From Psychrobacter sp. 4Bb (GTDB taxonomy: Bacteria; Pseudomonadota; Gammaproteobacteria; Pseudomonadales; Moraxellaceae), in contig NZ_PJAS01000053.1 of NCBI RefSeq assembly GCF_002836735.1, forward strand, positions 29,536 to 93,535: a stretch of 64,000 nt of DNA, given 5' to 3'. The notes beneath the pieces are model-generated. The model saw only the letters and a list, made by a program, of their open reading frames with translations, did no database searches and was not told the DNA's origin. Of this stretch, positions 1 through 9,385 are shown one piece after another; the first letter of the stretch is position 1; each line of letters begins with the position of its first letter. Both the position numbers and the translations under genes were made by a program.

Positions 1-1
1 G

Positions 2-463
2 CATGTGATAGATTGTCTGTCTATTATAACGCATTTACCCGCTGGATCGTTGCTAGATATCGGCACGGGAGCAGGGTTGCCGGCAGTTATTATTGCCATT
101 TGTCAGCCTGAGCGCCAGTGTACTGCGCTTGATAGCAATCAGAAGAAAATTCGCTTTATTAAGCAAATCAGCAGCGAGCTTGGTTTGAGTAATATGCAGC
201 CGATTGCATCTCGTATTGAAGCGCATGAAGCAAGTTATGCGGTGGTGACATCGCGAGCTTTTGCCAGTTTGATAGATTTTGTAGAAGTAGCGCAGCCAAG
301 ATTAGCAGATGGTGGCTTCTTATGTGCTATGAAAGGCAAAGTGCCGAGTAAAGAAGAGCTACAAGCACTCGATAGCGATTGGCATATCAAAACCATCAAG
401 CTGACGGTACCACGTTTGCACGACAGTCGTCATTTAATTGAAATGTCTGCCAAAGATAGCTAA
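2..463 (+). CDS. rsmG: 16S rRNA (guanine527-N7)-methyltransferase RsmG, 5' end outside window
   Basis: Partial gene: the reading frame is open to the left edge and begins in the window with H-V-I-D-C-L-S, which matches the conserved H-x-x-D-S-L-S stretch in the N-terminal part of RsmG (GidB), so roughly the first 50-60 residues lie upstream. The SAM-binding glycine motif L-L-D-I-G-T-G-A-G-L-P follows about 18 residues later, and the later V-T-S-R-A-F-A fits the family. The enzyme methylates G527 of 16S rRNA using SAM in the cytoplasm. The order rsmG-parA-parB is the usual one near the replication origin in many bacteria. The GTG at position 5 is not a true start. Identification is firm. Confidence 0.93.
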   Translation, partial: HVIDCLSIITHLPAGSLLDIGTGAGLPAVIIAICQPERQCTALDSNQKKIRFIKQISSELGLSNMQPIASRIEAHEASYAVVTSRAFASLIDFVEVAQPRLADGGFLCAMKGKVPSKEELQALDSDWHIKTIKLTVPRLHDSRHLIEMSAKDS

Positions 464-701
464 GGTATAAACACTTCGCAGTCATGAAACAGGCACTGTT
501 TTTTGTGAAACACAGTTTACGTCTTTATCTAAATGACATAGTATTTAAAAGCATTTAAAATGCTCGATCGCAAACTGAGCATTTTAGACCATAAATTGCT
601 TATTTTTAAATATTGAGCGAGTGTCGCTGTATAAGATTGAATAAAAATAATCGTACCAACCGAGTCAAAAGTAATAGACCCTAATAAAATTGAGTGAGTG
701 T
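464..701. other. rsmG-parA intergenic region with hairpins and a degenerate parS-like site
   Basis: This 238-bp gap has no gene. It holds a 9-bp inverted repeat (aaaatgctc at 557-565 and gagcatttt at 577-585) with only a short T tail, possibly a weak terminator. It also holds a 16-bp sequence at 497-512 that keeps both outer parts of the parS consensus but lacks the central CACGTG. The parA Shine-Dalgarno-like gagtgag lies at 692-698. Confidence 0.45.
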
Positions 702-1481
702 ATGGAAATCATAGCAATTGCGAATCAAAAAGGCGGTGTGGGTAAAACCACAACGGCAGTAAATTTGACCGCCAGCTTGGCCGCTAAACGCAAGCATGTA
801 CTGCTGATTGACTTAGACCCACAAGGTAATGCGACCAGTGGTACAGGTGTTGACAAAAACGAGTTGGATCTTACCATAGCGGACGTTTTGCTAGATGGCG
901 TCGCGTTGTCTGAAGCAATTGTTACTAGTCCTGCAGGGTTCGATGTCATCGGTGCCAATCGCGATTTGGCTGGCATGGACATTACGCTAATGAGCAAGAC
1001 GGACAGTCATGAACTGTTCAAAACTGCGATGGCTGAATTGGTTAACGATCAGATATCTACGCAAAAGCAGCCATACGATTATGTGATTATCGATTGTGCG
1101 CCTAGTTTGAACCTGCTGACGATTAATGCGTTGGTGGCTACGGACAGTGTGATTATCCCTATGCAGTGTGAGTACTATGCACTAGAAGGGTTGGCTGACT
1201 TATCACAAACGATTGAACGTCTTACAGAGTTGAACCCTAAGCTATATATTCGCGGTGTGGTCAGAACGCTATTTGATGCGCGTAACACGCTTGCCCGTGA
1301 TGTATCTACTGAGCTAGAAGCGCATTTTGGCGATATCATGTACAAGACTCATATTCCAAGAAATATTCGCTTGGCAGAAGCTCCTGCGCACGGCTTACCA
1401 GTTATTGCGTATGAGAGGTGGTCAAAAGGCGCACGCGCGTATCAAAAGCTGGCCGCTGAAGTGATGAAACAAAGCAACTAG
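702..1481 (+). CDS. parA: Chromosome-partitioning ATPase ParA (Soj family)
   Basis: ParA-type Walker ATPase that works with ParB at parS sites to segregate the chromosome origin region. The deviant Walker A motif K-G-G-V-G-K-T-T sits at residues 10-17, the A' motif L-L-I-D-L-D-P-Q-G at about 34-42, and the Walker B-like V-I-I-D-C-A-P near 120. Starting at the ATG at 702 gives 259 aa, the usual family length, without the long N-terminal extension of plasmid ParAs. A TTG 12 bases upstream is in frame, but gagtgag just before 702 favours the ATG. parB follows after 158 bp, a wider gap than usual, which holds a perfect inverted repeat. The call is very secure. Confidence 0.95.
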   Translation: MEIIAIANQKGGVGKTTTAVNLTASLAAKRKHVLLIDLDPQGNATSGTGVDKNELDLTIADVLLDGVALSEAIVTSPAGFDVIGANRDLAGMDITLMSKTDSHELFKTAMAELVNDQISTQKQPYDYVIIDCAPSLNLLTINALVATDSVIIPMQCEYYALEGLADLSQTIERLTELNPKLYIRGVVRTLFDARNTLARDVSTELEAHFGDIMYKTHIPRNIRLAEAPAHGLPVIAYERWSKGARAYQKLAAEVMKQSN

Positions 1482-1522
1482 TTTTTATCTAAAGTCTCTT
1501 ACAAAGGGTTTTTAGATAAAAA
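1482..1522 (+). repeat. Perfect 12-bp inverted repeat between parA and parB
   Basis: The sequence tttttatctaaa (1482-1493) is perfectly complementary to tttagataaaaa (1511-1522), with a 17-nt loop. It begins directly after the parA stop codon. It could be an RNA hairpin affecting parA/parB stoichiometry or mRNA stability. The stem is AT-rich and its 3' side does not end in a T run on the plus strand, so it is not a typical terminator for parA. Confidence 0.6.
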
Positions 1523-1639
1523 GTGTCACTGATCAAGACAGTAAATGAACAGCATAAGTATAGAACACTTAACATTGTATTTAGTAAGCCGCATCAGTAA
1601 TCAATTGGCTTTTATTTTAGCGTTAGAGGATAGGTAATC

Positions 1640-2809
1640 ATGGCGAAGAAAAGAGGGTTGGCTGCTAATCGGGGCTTAGATGCCTTATTAGGGTCAATCA
1701 AAAAAGAAAAGCAAATTACCGCCTCTGCCTTGCAAGACGACATGGTGGCGCGTGAAAATGCTGCGCCAGATATTAATGTGCCTGTAGATACTAATGCGCC
1801 TATAGATACTGTATCCACAGATATAGCGCCTGATATCACTCCAACAAAAGCCAGTAAAAAATCATCTGCGAAGATTACTGATAACGATACTGCTAGTGAG
1901 AATAGCACTCGCGCGCCACGTTCATCTCGTGCTACCAGCAAGGCGTCGCTCAACAAATCGCGCGGCAATAGTGCAGATACGAGCGCAACTGAAGACCAGA
2001 TTAGCCTTGTACAAATCGATGTCACACGCTTGCAAGCAGGTAAGTATCAGCCTCGTCGTGATATGAGTGAGACAGCACTTGCAGAATTGGCGTCTTCTAT
2101 TGAGCAGCATGGCGTGATGCAGCCTATCGTTATCCGTCCACTGTTGGCAAACGAAGATAAGAGTGAAGCATTTGTCACTCACGAAATTATCGCTGGTGAA
2201 CGTCGCTGGCGCGCAGCAAAAATGGCAGGAAAAGCGGTTATCCCTGCGATTGAGCGCGCCTTATCTGATGAGTTAGCGATTGCATTGGCACTGATTGAAA
2301 ACATTCAGCGCGAAGACTTATCAGTAATTGAGCAGGCAGCAGCATTGCAGCGCTTTCATACCGAATTTGGTATGAGTCATGCCATGATTGCTGAAGTCGT
2401 TGGCAAAGCGCGTACGACAGTATCGAATCTACTGCGTTTAAATCAGCTGCATGATGCAGTAAAAGACCATTTGGCCAATAGTGCGCTAGATATGGGTCAT
2501 GCTCGTACACTTTTAGCATTGTCCTCTGAACAACAACCTATCATCGCGCAAAAAATTATTGATGGCGGTATGACCGTGCGAGAAGCTGAAAAGTTGGTCA
2601 AATCAATCTTGCAGCCAGCGCCCAAAATCAATCGTGCTGAACAAGCACAATCTCGTGATGTAGAGCGTTTGACCCAAAGATTGACAGACATGCTTGGTGC
2701 TGAAGTCAAACTCAAACATAAAAAAGATGGTCAAGGTAGTGTTGAGATATTTTTCCACAATCAAGACCAATTAGCTGCGTTGATCAAACATATAGAAGCT
2801 CAGGCTTAA
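1640..2809 (+). CDS. parB: Chromosome-partitioning protein ParB (Spo0J family)
   Basis: ParB CTPase/DNA-binding protein that loads at parS and spreads. The ParB/sulfiredoxin-like domain starts near residue 120 (D-V-T-R-L-Q-A-G-K-Y-Q-P-R). The conserved G-E-R-R-W-R-A-A box is at about 185-192, a helix-turn-helix follows near 230-255, and a C-terminal dimerisation domain ends the protein. At 389 aa it is about 90 residues longer than common ParBs. The extra length is a Thr/Ser/Asp/Lys-rich, probably disordered segment (about 25-115) between the N-terminal K-K-R-G-L motif, which usually contacts ParA, and the ParB box. The start at 1640 has a good agaggat ribosome site. No canonical parS was seen in the window. 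Confidence 0.95.
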   Translation: MAKKRGLAANRGLDALLGSIKKEKQITASALQDDMVARENAAPDINVPVDTNAPIDTVSTDIAPDITPTKASKKSSAKITDNDTASENSTRAPRSSRATSKASLNKSRGNSADTSATEDQISLVQIDVTRLQAGKYQPRRDMSETALAELASSIEQHGVMQPIVIRPLLANEDKSEAFVTHEIIAGERRWRAAKMAGKAVIPAIERALSDELAIALALIENIQREDLSVIEQAAALQRFHTEFGMSHAMIAEVVGKARTTVSNLLRLNQLHDAVKDHLANSALDMGHARTLLALSSEQQPIIAQKIIDGGMTVREAEKLVKSILQPAPKINRAEQAQSRDVERLTQRLTDMLGAEVKLKHKKDGQGSVEIFFHNQDQLAALIKHIEAQA

Positions 2810-2894
2810 TAACGTTTGCGAGTTAGCCGTATCTATCTAAATGCTAAGTCGCTTTTGAATAACTATTTTTGCAAAAATATGGAAGAGAGTGGGT

Positions 2895-3620
2895 ATGTGG
2901 GAGTTGGTAAAAGCAGGTGGCTGGCTGATGACACCTATCGTGGTCTGTTCTATATTGGCATTAGTCATCATCATTGAACGTAGTCATACGCTACAGTTTA
3001 ACAAAGTTGCTCCTAGCAGGTTGCGCGAACAGCTGATAACTCGTTTACGTGAAAATGGTGATATTGGCCGCACACAGTTGATGAATGTAAAAGAAAAGAC
3101 GGCGCTTGGCGATATCTTGGCAACGGGTTTGCTATATCGCCAGTATGGGCTAGAGTCGATGACGATGCACATGCAAAATCGTGCCAGTGTCCAGGTTCAT
3201 CAGTTAGAAAAAAACATCAATATGTTAGGAACTATCGGTGCGATAGCGCCGTTACTTGGCCTGTTAGGTACGGTACTAGGGATCATCTCTTCGTTCTTGG
3301 CGATTACCGATGGTGCCATGCAAGACCCGACGATGCTAGCTGCTGGCGTATCACAGGCACTAATCACTACCGCTGCTGGTATGATTGTTGCTATCCCTGC
3401 GTTGGTTGCTTATCGTTATTTTCAGCGCCGTATCATTGATATTAATGCTCAGTTTGAGACTCAAGCAGGGCTCATGATTCAAGAGCTGTATGATTATCAC
3501 TTGCTTGCTAGTACGCAGGCATCTACATCTTCGGGCCGTATGGCAATAGAAGATAGTATTGTGCAAGAACGTTCATTCGGTGGGTTGGATTCGGATAAGA
3601 CTAGCATAGCGGCAGTGTAG
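2895..3620 (+). CDS. exbB: MotA/TolQ/ExbB proton channel family protein
   Basis: Inner-membrane proton-channel subunit. Three predicted membrane helices (about 10-28, 107-135 and 155-177) and the G-x-x-A-P-L-L-G-L-L-G-T-V-L-G signature identify the ExbB/TolQ family. Starting at the ATG at 2895, preceded by ggaagagag, gives 241 aa; an in-frame GTG 6 bases upstream is less likely. exbD follows after 65 bp. The placement of exbBD directly before msbA-lpxK-kdsB is a known arrangement in Acinetobacter-like genomes. No TonB gene is adjacent, so whether it energises TonB-dependent uptake or an envelope process is inference. Confidence 0.88.
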   Translation: MWELVKAGGWLMTPIVVCSILALVIIIERSHTLQFNKVAPSRLREQLITRLRENGDIGRTQLMNVKEKTALGDILATGLLYRQYGLESMTMHMQNRASVQVHQLEKNINMLGTIGAIAPLLGLLGTVLGIISSFLAITDGAMQDPTMLAAGVSQALITTAAGMIVAIPALVAYRYFQRRIIDINAQFETQAGLMIQELYDYHLLASTQASTSSGRMAIEDSIVQERSFGGLDSDKTSIAAV

Positions 3621-3685
3621 TCAATACGGTTTTAGAGAATAGAAGTCTTGAGCCTATATATGGTAGATGAATTAAAGAGATTGAT

Positions 3686-4117
3686 ATGCGTTTTAGAAAA
3701 CCAACGGTTGAACCACTTGAAATTAATCTAACACCGATGATTGATTGTTTACTGTTTTTGATTGTGTTTTTATTACTTGCTACCTCATTCAATCATTTTA
3801 GTCGTTTAAATATTATTCTTCCGGAAGCGGAAGGTGTCGCACTGACAGAACAAAACAACAGTATCGAAGTAGCTGTGCAAGAGGATGGCAGCTATTTGGT
3901 CAACGGCATTACACTTGCTAGTAGCAATGAGGCTGAACTGACCAGCATGTTGCAGCAAGAGGCGGGCAGTAATCGCGATATGCTATTTGTCATTGCAGCG
4001 GATGCCAATGCAACTCATCAGTCTGTGGTACGAGTAATGGATATCGCTGGAAAGCTCGGATTTTTGAATTTAAACATCAGTACAGTGGTGCCACTTGGCC
4101 AAACGCTACCGCAGTAA
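3686..4117 (+). CDS. exbD: Biopolymer transport protein ExbD/TolR family
   Basis: Single-span inner-membrane partner of the upstream ExbB. A short cytoplasmic N-terminus (about 18 aa, with the family-typical E-I-N-L-T-P-M-I-D) leads into one helix (about 19-36). It carries the conserved membrane Asp at residue 20, the protonatable residue of the family. A periplasmic domain of about 100 aa follows. The 143-aa length is typical. Preceded by ttaaagaga. Probably co-transcribed with exbB and, 75 bp later, msbA. Confidence 0.88.
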   Translation: MRFRKPTVEPLEINLTPMIDCLLFLIVFLLLATSFNHFSRLNIILPEAEGVALTEQNNSIEVAVQEDGSYLVNGITLASSNEAELTSMLQQEAGSNRDMLFVIAADANATHQSVVRVMDIAGKLGFLNLNISTVVPLGQTLPQ

Positions 4118-4192
4118 CATAGACAGCCTTACCATCATAAAACTGTGTGACACACAGCCCATCCATACCACGATACCCAAATTGAGGCTTTT

Positions 4193-5980
4193 ATGAGCCA
4201 AGCTTATTTACCTGACTCTAAAAAATCTTCTGATAAAAATGCATCGGCAGTATCGCCCGTTATCCCTAAGAGCAAGACGTTATTACGCTTGTTAAGGTAT
4301 TTAAAGCCTTACTGGTGGGCATTGCTATTGACAGCTTTAGGTTTTGCGATTAATGCAGGGACAGAGATTTGGACTGCCAAGCTCTTGCAATATATTACTG
4401 ATGCTATCAATCAGAATGATCGAAGCAAACAAGCCTTATTTCCGCTATTGATTATATTGCTATTCTTTGTGCGCGGGGTTGGTAGTTTTTTGGGTAACTA
4501 TTACTCTGCATTGGTCTCACGCAACTTAGTCTATGAGCTACGCGTAGAAGTTTTTAATAAGTTACTGCGCTTGCCTAGTTCGTTTTATTTGGCCAATCCA
4601 GCCGGTACGATTTCATCGAAATTGATATTTGATGTTGAACAGGTCACGGCCGCCAGTACAGACTCAATGAAGACTTTGCTGCGTGATGGTTTGACCGTCG
4701 TCGCGTTGATTGGTTTTTTGTTCTATAGCAATTGGCGTCTAACGCTTATTTTATTTGTGGTATTGCCACCAATACTATGGCTGGTGCGCATTGCATCAAA
4801 GCGCTATCTACGACTCTCAAAAGGTATCCAAGAGACGATGGGTAATGTCAGTCACATTACTAATGAAGTCATCGGCGGCTATCAAGTGGTCAAAAATTAC
4901 GGTGGTCAATCATACGAATCAGCACGTTTTGATAAGACATCCAAGAAAAACTTACGCCAAGGTATGAAGGTAGTTGTTACCAATAGTATTAATACGCCAG
5001 CCGTACAGCTGTTGATGGCGGTTGCGATGGCCGTTGTCGTCTGGCTTGCGTTGCGACCTGCAGTAATAGATGATATTTCAGCAGGTGAGTTCATCTCCTA
5101 CATTGCAGCAGCAGGTTTATTGAGTAAGCCAGTACGTTCACTAACTGATATTAATCAGAAGCTGCAAAAAGGTCTGGCTGCTGGTGAGTCGATTTTTGCG
5201 CTACTTGATGAGCCAGAAGAAGAAGACACGGGCACAATCAGCAAAGCGCTATCAGGGCAAATGTCGTTAGATAATATCAGCTTGGTATATCCAGATTCGA
5301 CGGTGGCTCTACGTGACTTTACCTTGAATATCAAAGCAGGCGAGACAGTTGCATTAGTCGGGCGAAGTGGCGCGGGCAAGTCGTCATTGGTCAATTTATT
5401 AACACGCACTCTAGAGGCGTCTTCAGGGCAAATCACATTGGATGGTATACCAATTGAAGATATTAAGTTAGAGAGTTTGCGTGCTCAGATTGCAATGGTG
5501 AACCAGCAGGTAGTATTGTTTAATACCACCGTATTTAATAATATTGCTTACGGCAGCCTAGCTGACAAGACTCAAGCTGAGGTTGAACAAGCAGCAAAAG
5601 ATGCCTTCGCTCATGACTTTATTATGAAAATGCCAAATGGCTATCAGAGTGAAATTGGTGCCGAAGGGTTGCAACTATCTGGTGGTCAGCGTCAGCGATT
5701 ATCTATTGCTCGTGCGCTACTAAAAGATGCACCGATTCTAATTTTAGATGAAGCCACTAGCGCGCTTGACAATGAGTCTGAATATTATATCCAGCAAGCG
5801 CTAGATAATGTGATGAAAGACCGTACTACATTGGTCATTGCCCATCGACTGACGACTATCGAATCAGCGGATCGTATTGCTGTGATGGATGGCGGCCAGA
5901 TTGTTGAGTTAGGAACGCATAATGAGCTAATGCAGCTGCAAGGCCACTATGCGCAAATGTATGCTCGAGATTTCGAGTAG
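4193..5980 (+). CDS. msbA: Lipid A export ATP-binding/permease protein MsbA
   Basis: Homodimeric ABC exporter that flips lipid A-core across the inner membrane. The N-terminal half carries about six membrane helices (residues 40-330). The ATPase half has Walker A G-R-S-G-A-G-K-S-S near 389-397, signature L-S-G-G-Q-R-Q-R near 493, and Walker B I-L-I-L-D-E-A-T-S-A-L-D near 515, followed by the switch His in I-A-H-R-L. The 595-aa length matches MsbA plus a short polar N-terminal extension. lpxK follows after 66 bp, the classic msbA-lpxK pair, which separates this gene from generic multidrug ABC exporters. A gagg ribosome site precedes the ATG. Confidence 0.93.
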   Translation: MSQAYLPDSKKSSDKNASAVSPVIPKSKTLLRLLRYLKPYWWALLLTALGFAINAGTEIWTAKLLQYITDAINQNDRSKQALFPLLIILLFFVRGVGSFLGNYYSALVSRNLVYELRVEVFNKLLRLPSSFYLANPAGTISSKLIFDVEQVTAASTDSMKTLLRDGLTVVALIGFLFYSNWRLTLILFVVLPPILWLVRIASKRYLRLSKGIQETMGNVSHITNEVIGGYQVVKNYGGQSYESARFDKTSKKNLRQGMKVVVTNSINTPAVQLLMAVAMAVVVWLALRPAVIDDISAGEFISYIAAAGLLSKPVRSLTDINQKLQKGLAAGESIFALLDEPEEEDTGTISKALSGQMSLDNISLVYPDSTVALRDFTLNIKAGETVALVGRSGAGKSSLVNLLTRTLEASSGQITLDGIPIEDIKLESLRAQIAMVNQQVVLFNTTVFNNIAYGSLADKTQAEVEQAAKDAFAHDFIMKMPNGYQSEIGAEGLQLSGGQRQRLSIARALLKDAPILILDEATSALDNESEYYIQQALDNVMKDRTTLVIAHRLTTIESADRIAVMDGGQIVELGTHNELMQLQGHYAQMYARDFE

Positions 5981-6046
5981 CCAGTTTAGAAATTTTTAGC
6001 CAATTTTCACGCAGCCATGAACCAATAAGATAAGCGACATTGATTA

Positions 6047-7177
6047 ATGAGTATTGAGACGACAGTCACCCGCGCATGGCAACGTCAAGCTGTTTGGTTG
6101 TGGTTGTTGCTGCCTATCAGTTGGTTATACGGTCTAATTACGATGCTGCGTCGCCAAGCTTATAAGGCTGGCCTACTATCAAGCTATCGAGCACCTATTC
6201 CCGTGATGGTCATTGGTAATATCAGTGTGGGCGGTAGTGGTAAGACGCCGCTGATTATTGCTCTGGTTAGCTACTTACAGAAAAAAGGCGTAAAGGTAGG
6301 GATAATCAGTCGTGGGTATGGCGGTGATACGAGTCAAATGCCTGCATTGGTTAGTGCTACCAGCTTACCCCATATAGTCGGGGATGAGCCGTGCTTGATT
6401 GCTCATATGACAGGCACTGCTATAGCAGTGTGCCCCGATCGCCAGCAAGCGATTGCTACTCTATTAAAGGCAGAGCCTGATTTGCAATTGATTATTGCAG
6501 ATGATGGTTTGCAGCATTATGCACTACAGCGCGATATCGAATGGATTGTGGTAGATGCCGCCCGTGGGTTTGGTAACAAGCAACTATTGCCAACGGGCTT
6601 TTTGCGTGAGCCAATGTCACGATTAGAGGGTGCAAATGTTATCTATCATGAAAAGCCAAGTACGCATTTAACTCAGACTTCTAGAGGTGGTAATAAGATA
6701 CAGTCTACTGACCGTTTGACCATGCATTTGCAACCAGCTGAGTTACAGCGCCTATGGAGTCATACATCGAGCACAGCTCAACTAAATAGTGTTAAACCTA
6801 CTAATAATAGCCGCGTCCATGCTGTTAGTGGTATCGGCTATCCACAGCGGTTTTTTGATACCTTGGAATCTATTGGCTTTGAGGTCATAGGGCATCCTTA
6901 CCCTGATCACTATGATTTTAGTTTGGCTGAGCTTTTACAATATGGTGACTATCCTATCATCGTAACCAGTAAAGATGCGGTAAAAATCAGCGCATTATTG
7001 GCAGACTATACAGCGACACAAGCACTCAGTGGTGAGTATGTAGAACTTGTCAGTAGACTATGGGTGTTGCCAGTGACGGCTGTATTATCAGAGAATAGTT
7101 ATCATAATCTAGATGCGCAGCTAAAGGCGCTAGGGATTCGCATCGACCATGATATGAACACGTCAGCCTCATTATAA
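6047..7177 (+). CDS. lpxK: Tetraacyldisaccharide 4'-kinase LpxK
   Basis: Phosphorylates the 4' position of the lipid A disaccharide precursor with ATP at the inner membrane. The P-loop V-G-G-S-G-K-T-P lies near residues 57-64 after an N-terminal membrane-associated helix. The D-D-G-L-Q-H motif near 155, family-specific for LpxK, is present. At 376 aa it is longer than the usual 325-330. Part of the excess is a Thr/Ser/Asn-rich insert around 205-225 and another near 240-262. It sits between msbA and kdsB in an LPS operon. Confidence 0.93.
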   Translation: MSIETTVTRAWQRQAVWLWLLLPISWLYGLITMLRRQAYKAGLLSSYRAPIPVMVIGNISVGGSGKTPLIIALVSYLQKKGVKVGIISRGYGGDTSQMPALVSATSLPHIVGDEPCLIAHMTGTAIAVCPDRQQAIATLLKAEPDLQLIIADDGLQHYALQRDIEWIVVDAARGFGNKQLLPTGFLREPMSRLEGANVIYHEKPSTHLTQTSRGGNKIQSTDRLTMHLQPAELQRLWSHTSSTAQLNSVKPTNNSRVHAVSGIGYPQRFFDTLESIGFEVIGHPYPDHYDFSLAELLQYGDYPIIVTSKDAVKISALLADYTATQALSGEYVELVSRLWVLPVTAVLSENSYHNLDAQLKALGIRIDHDMNTSASL

Positions 7178-7226
7178 ATATCAACTAATATCTTAAATTT
7201 CCGTACCACTTTTATAGGAATACGCC

Positions 7227-8039
7227 ATGTCGTTCGCCACCACGCCCGCCAAAACCCATATCGTGATTCCTGCACGTTTCAAGAGTACGCGTTTACCTGG
7301 TAAGCCATTGCTAACTATTCATGGTAAGCCGATGATACTTTGGGTAGCAGAAAAAGCGCAGACAGCAAGTTTTGCTGATGACATGTGTATAGCGACCGAT
7401 GATGAGCAAATTGCAAAAGTTTGCATCGATGCAGGTTTTGATGTGGTTATGACCAGTAGTGAGCATGCTTCAGGGACGGATCGCTTGGCAGAAGTAGCAG
7501 CTATCAAAGGTTGGGCTGAGCATGATATTGTGGTGAATATGCAAGGCGATGAACCCCTTGTACCGCCATTGCTTTTGGAGCAAGTACAGGCGCTCTTGGT
7601 AGCGGATGATGATAGCGTGATGGCCACACTCTGTGAGCCTATCGATGACTATGATACGTTCCAAAAACCATCGGTAGTAAAAGTAGTCAGCCAATTTGCT
7701 AATAACTCACAACGTGCGCTCTATTTTAGCCGTGCACCGATTCCTTGTGATCGTGATGTTGTATTAGCTGATAATAACCAGATGCAACCACCAAAGAACG
7801 CCTATCGCCATTTGGGTTTATACGCTTATCGTGTCAGTCTATTACAGCAGTTCGTAAACTGGCCACAAACGCCACTTGAGATACTTGAAAGCTTAGAGCA
7901 GTTACGTGTTTTAGAAAACGGTCAGCATATCGCTATCGCAGAAGCTGCCTGTCAGTTACCAGCGGGTGTCGATACACAAGAAGATTTAGACCGTCTAAAC
8001 GCGATGAGCTTAGATAACTTTCAAAACTCTACTAAGTAA
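7227..8039 (+). CDS. kdsB: 3-deoxy-manno-octulosonate cytidylyltransferase (CMP-Kdo synthetase)
   Basis: Activates Kdo with CTP to CMP-Kdo for LPS inner-core synthesis in the cytoplasm. The N-terminal nucleotide-binding motif [15 protein letters not shown], the N-M-Q-G-D-E-P (metal/CTP-binding) stretch and the [10 protein letters not shown] motif are all present. Length 270 aa is close to the typical 250-260. A strong aggaa site precedes the ATG. Last gene of the msbA-lpxK-kdsB run. Confidence 0.95.
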   Translation: MSFATTPAKTHIVIPARFKSTRLPGKPLLTIHGKPMILWVAEKAQTASFADDMCIATDDEQIAKVCIDAGFDVVMTSSEHASGTDRLAEVAAIKGWAEHDIVVNMQGDEPLVPPLLLEQVQALLVADDDSVMATLCEPIDDYDTFQKPSVVKVVSQFANNSQRALYFSRAPIPCDRDVVLADNNQMQPPKNAYRHLGLYAYRVSLLQQFVNWPQTPLEILESLEQLRVLENGQHIAIAEAACQLPAGVDTQEDLDRLNAMSLDNFQNSTK

Positions 8040-8143
8040 TAGTCTGAGCAAAGTTGCGTGCGATTCTAAGTTTCCTACAACGCTAAAGTATTGTTGTCGT
8101 GGCTATACCTAAAATACTTAATCAATGTGATAGAGCCATAACC

Positions 8144-9274
8144 ATGAATAATTTGACAGGAAATATGGACGCACTAGATAACACAGACCGTATATATTTT
8201 GCGCCACTATTGCCATGGCAAAAAGTACTGTGGTTACAGTTGACCGAGCGCGTAATTAAGCAGCAGTCCTTGCCGCATGCATTGCTCGCTGCTGGTATGC
8301 AAGGTATGGGCAAACGCGCCTTTGTATGGCGATTGGTCGCTTGGCTATTGTGCCGTGAGCGTGGTACACACCCACTAGGTGCTTGTGAAGTATGTGAGAG
8401 TTGTCAGTGGCTCAAGTCGGGAACTCATCCGAGCTTGCAAGTATTACCACTCGTTAGTATGCCGATCAGTGCCGAAAGCGATGCGCTTCAAGAAAAATCA
8501 AATAGCGCAAAAGATAAAAAAGGCGCTAAAGCTACTAGCAATAGCGCACTTAAGATCAAAGTAGATGATATTCGTGCTTTGCAGCCTTTTATTTATCAAG
8601 GCGGGCAAGGGATGCGCATCTGTGTATTAGATCACGCTGAAAAAATGACGGTGGCCGCTGCTAATGCGCTGCTTAAGACATTGGAAGAACCGCAAGCGCA
8701 GGTGCATCTGTTTTTGATTAGTGATACGCCTGCTCAACTATTGCCAACGATTAAGAGTCGTGTGCAACAGTTAGCATTACAGACAATTGAGCCGACTGTT
8801 GCTGTCGATTATGTGACGCAGGCGCTAGGTCATACGATTAACCGCGAAGCCGTCGGTACCGCTGCGATTGAGCAGTTGATACAACTGGCCAATGGTGCGC
8901 CGTTAGCTGCTATAGCTTTGGCACAAGCACCATGGTATAGCAAGCGCAGCTTATGGTTGACCACATGGCAGGCGCTACGTAGCGGTAAACGCAGTGGTGT
9001 GGCGGCGAGTGATTATTGGCAAGGTCAGCTTAATATTAAAGAATTTATACAGCTGTCTGAGCTGATGCTCCTTGATATACGCCGTGTCTGTTTGGGGCTG
9101 AGTGAACTACAAACGGATGTCAATCTATCAACGATATTGGCGACTTATCATCCTACTGATAGCGGGTTAGAGGCATTTGCCAACAGCGTGCAGCAGACCA
9201 AAATCGCACTGCAACAAAATGTGCAAGAAAAATTTGCCTATGATAAGCTAATGCAAGAGTTGGCAAGCTTATAG
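8144..9274 (+). CDS. holB: DNA polymerase III delta' subunit
   Basis: Clamp-loader delta' subunit. It contains the AAA+ type fold with a degenerate P-loop region (A-A-G-M-Q-G-M-G-K-R), a four-cysteine zinc module (C-R-E-R-...-C-E-V-C-E-S-C) followed by G-T-H-P, and the A-N-A-L-L-K-T-L-E-E-P sensor region. The D-H-A-E-K-M segment replaces Walker B. A Ser/Lys/Ala-rich insert follows the zinc module. The frame extends upstream to a GTG at 8099. I prefer the ATG at 8144 because homology begins at L-P-W-Q about 22 residues later, but neither start has a clear ribosome site. holB-pilZ adjacency is shared with Pseudomonas. Confidence 0.9.
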   Translation: MNNLTGNMDALDNTDRIYFAPLLPWQKVLWLQLTERVIKQQSLPHALLAAGMQGMGKRAFVWRLVAWLLCRERGTHPLGACEVCESCQWLKSGTHPSLQVLPLVSMPISAESDALQEKSNSAKDKKGAKATSNSALKIKVDDIRALQPFIYQGGQGMRICVLDHAEKMTVAAANALLKTLEEPQAQVHLFLISDTPAQLLPTIKSRVQQLALQTIEPTVAVDYVTQALGHTINREAVGTAAIEQLIQLANGAPLAAIALAQAPWYSKRSLWLTTWQALRSGKRSGVAASDYWQGQLNIKEFIQLSELMLLDIRRVCLGLSELQTDVNLSTILATYHPTDSGLEAFANSVQQTKIALQQNVQEKFAYDKLMQELASL

Positions 9275-9385
9275 AGCCATGCTTGAGCATTTAATTAGTG
9301 CTCGAAAATTTACAATTGTTCTTAACTATATACTATCAATTATTTATATACACATATTAAACCCAGTTGATGAAGGAAGCTGACT

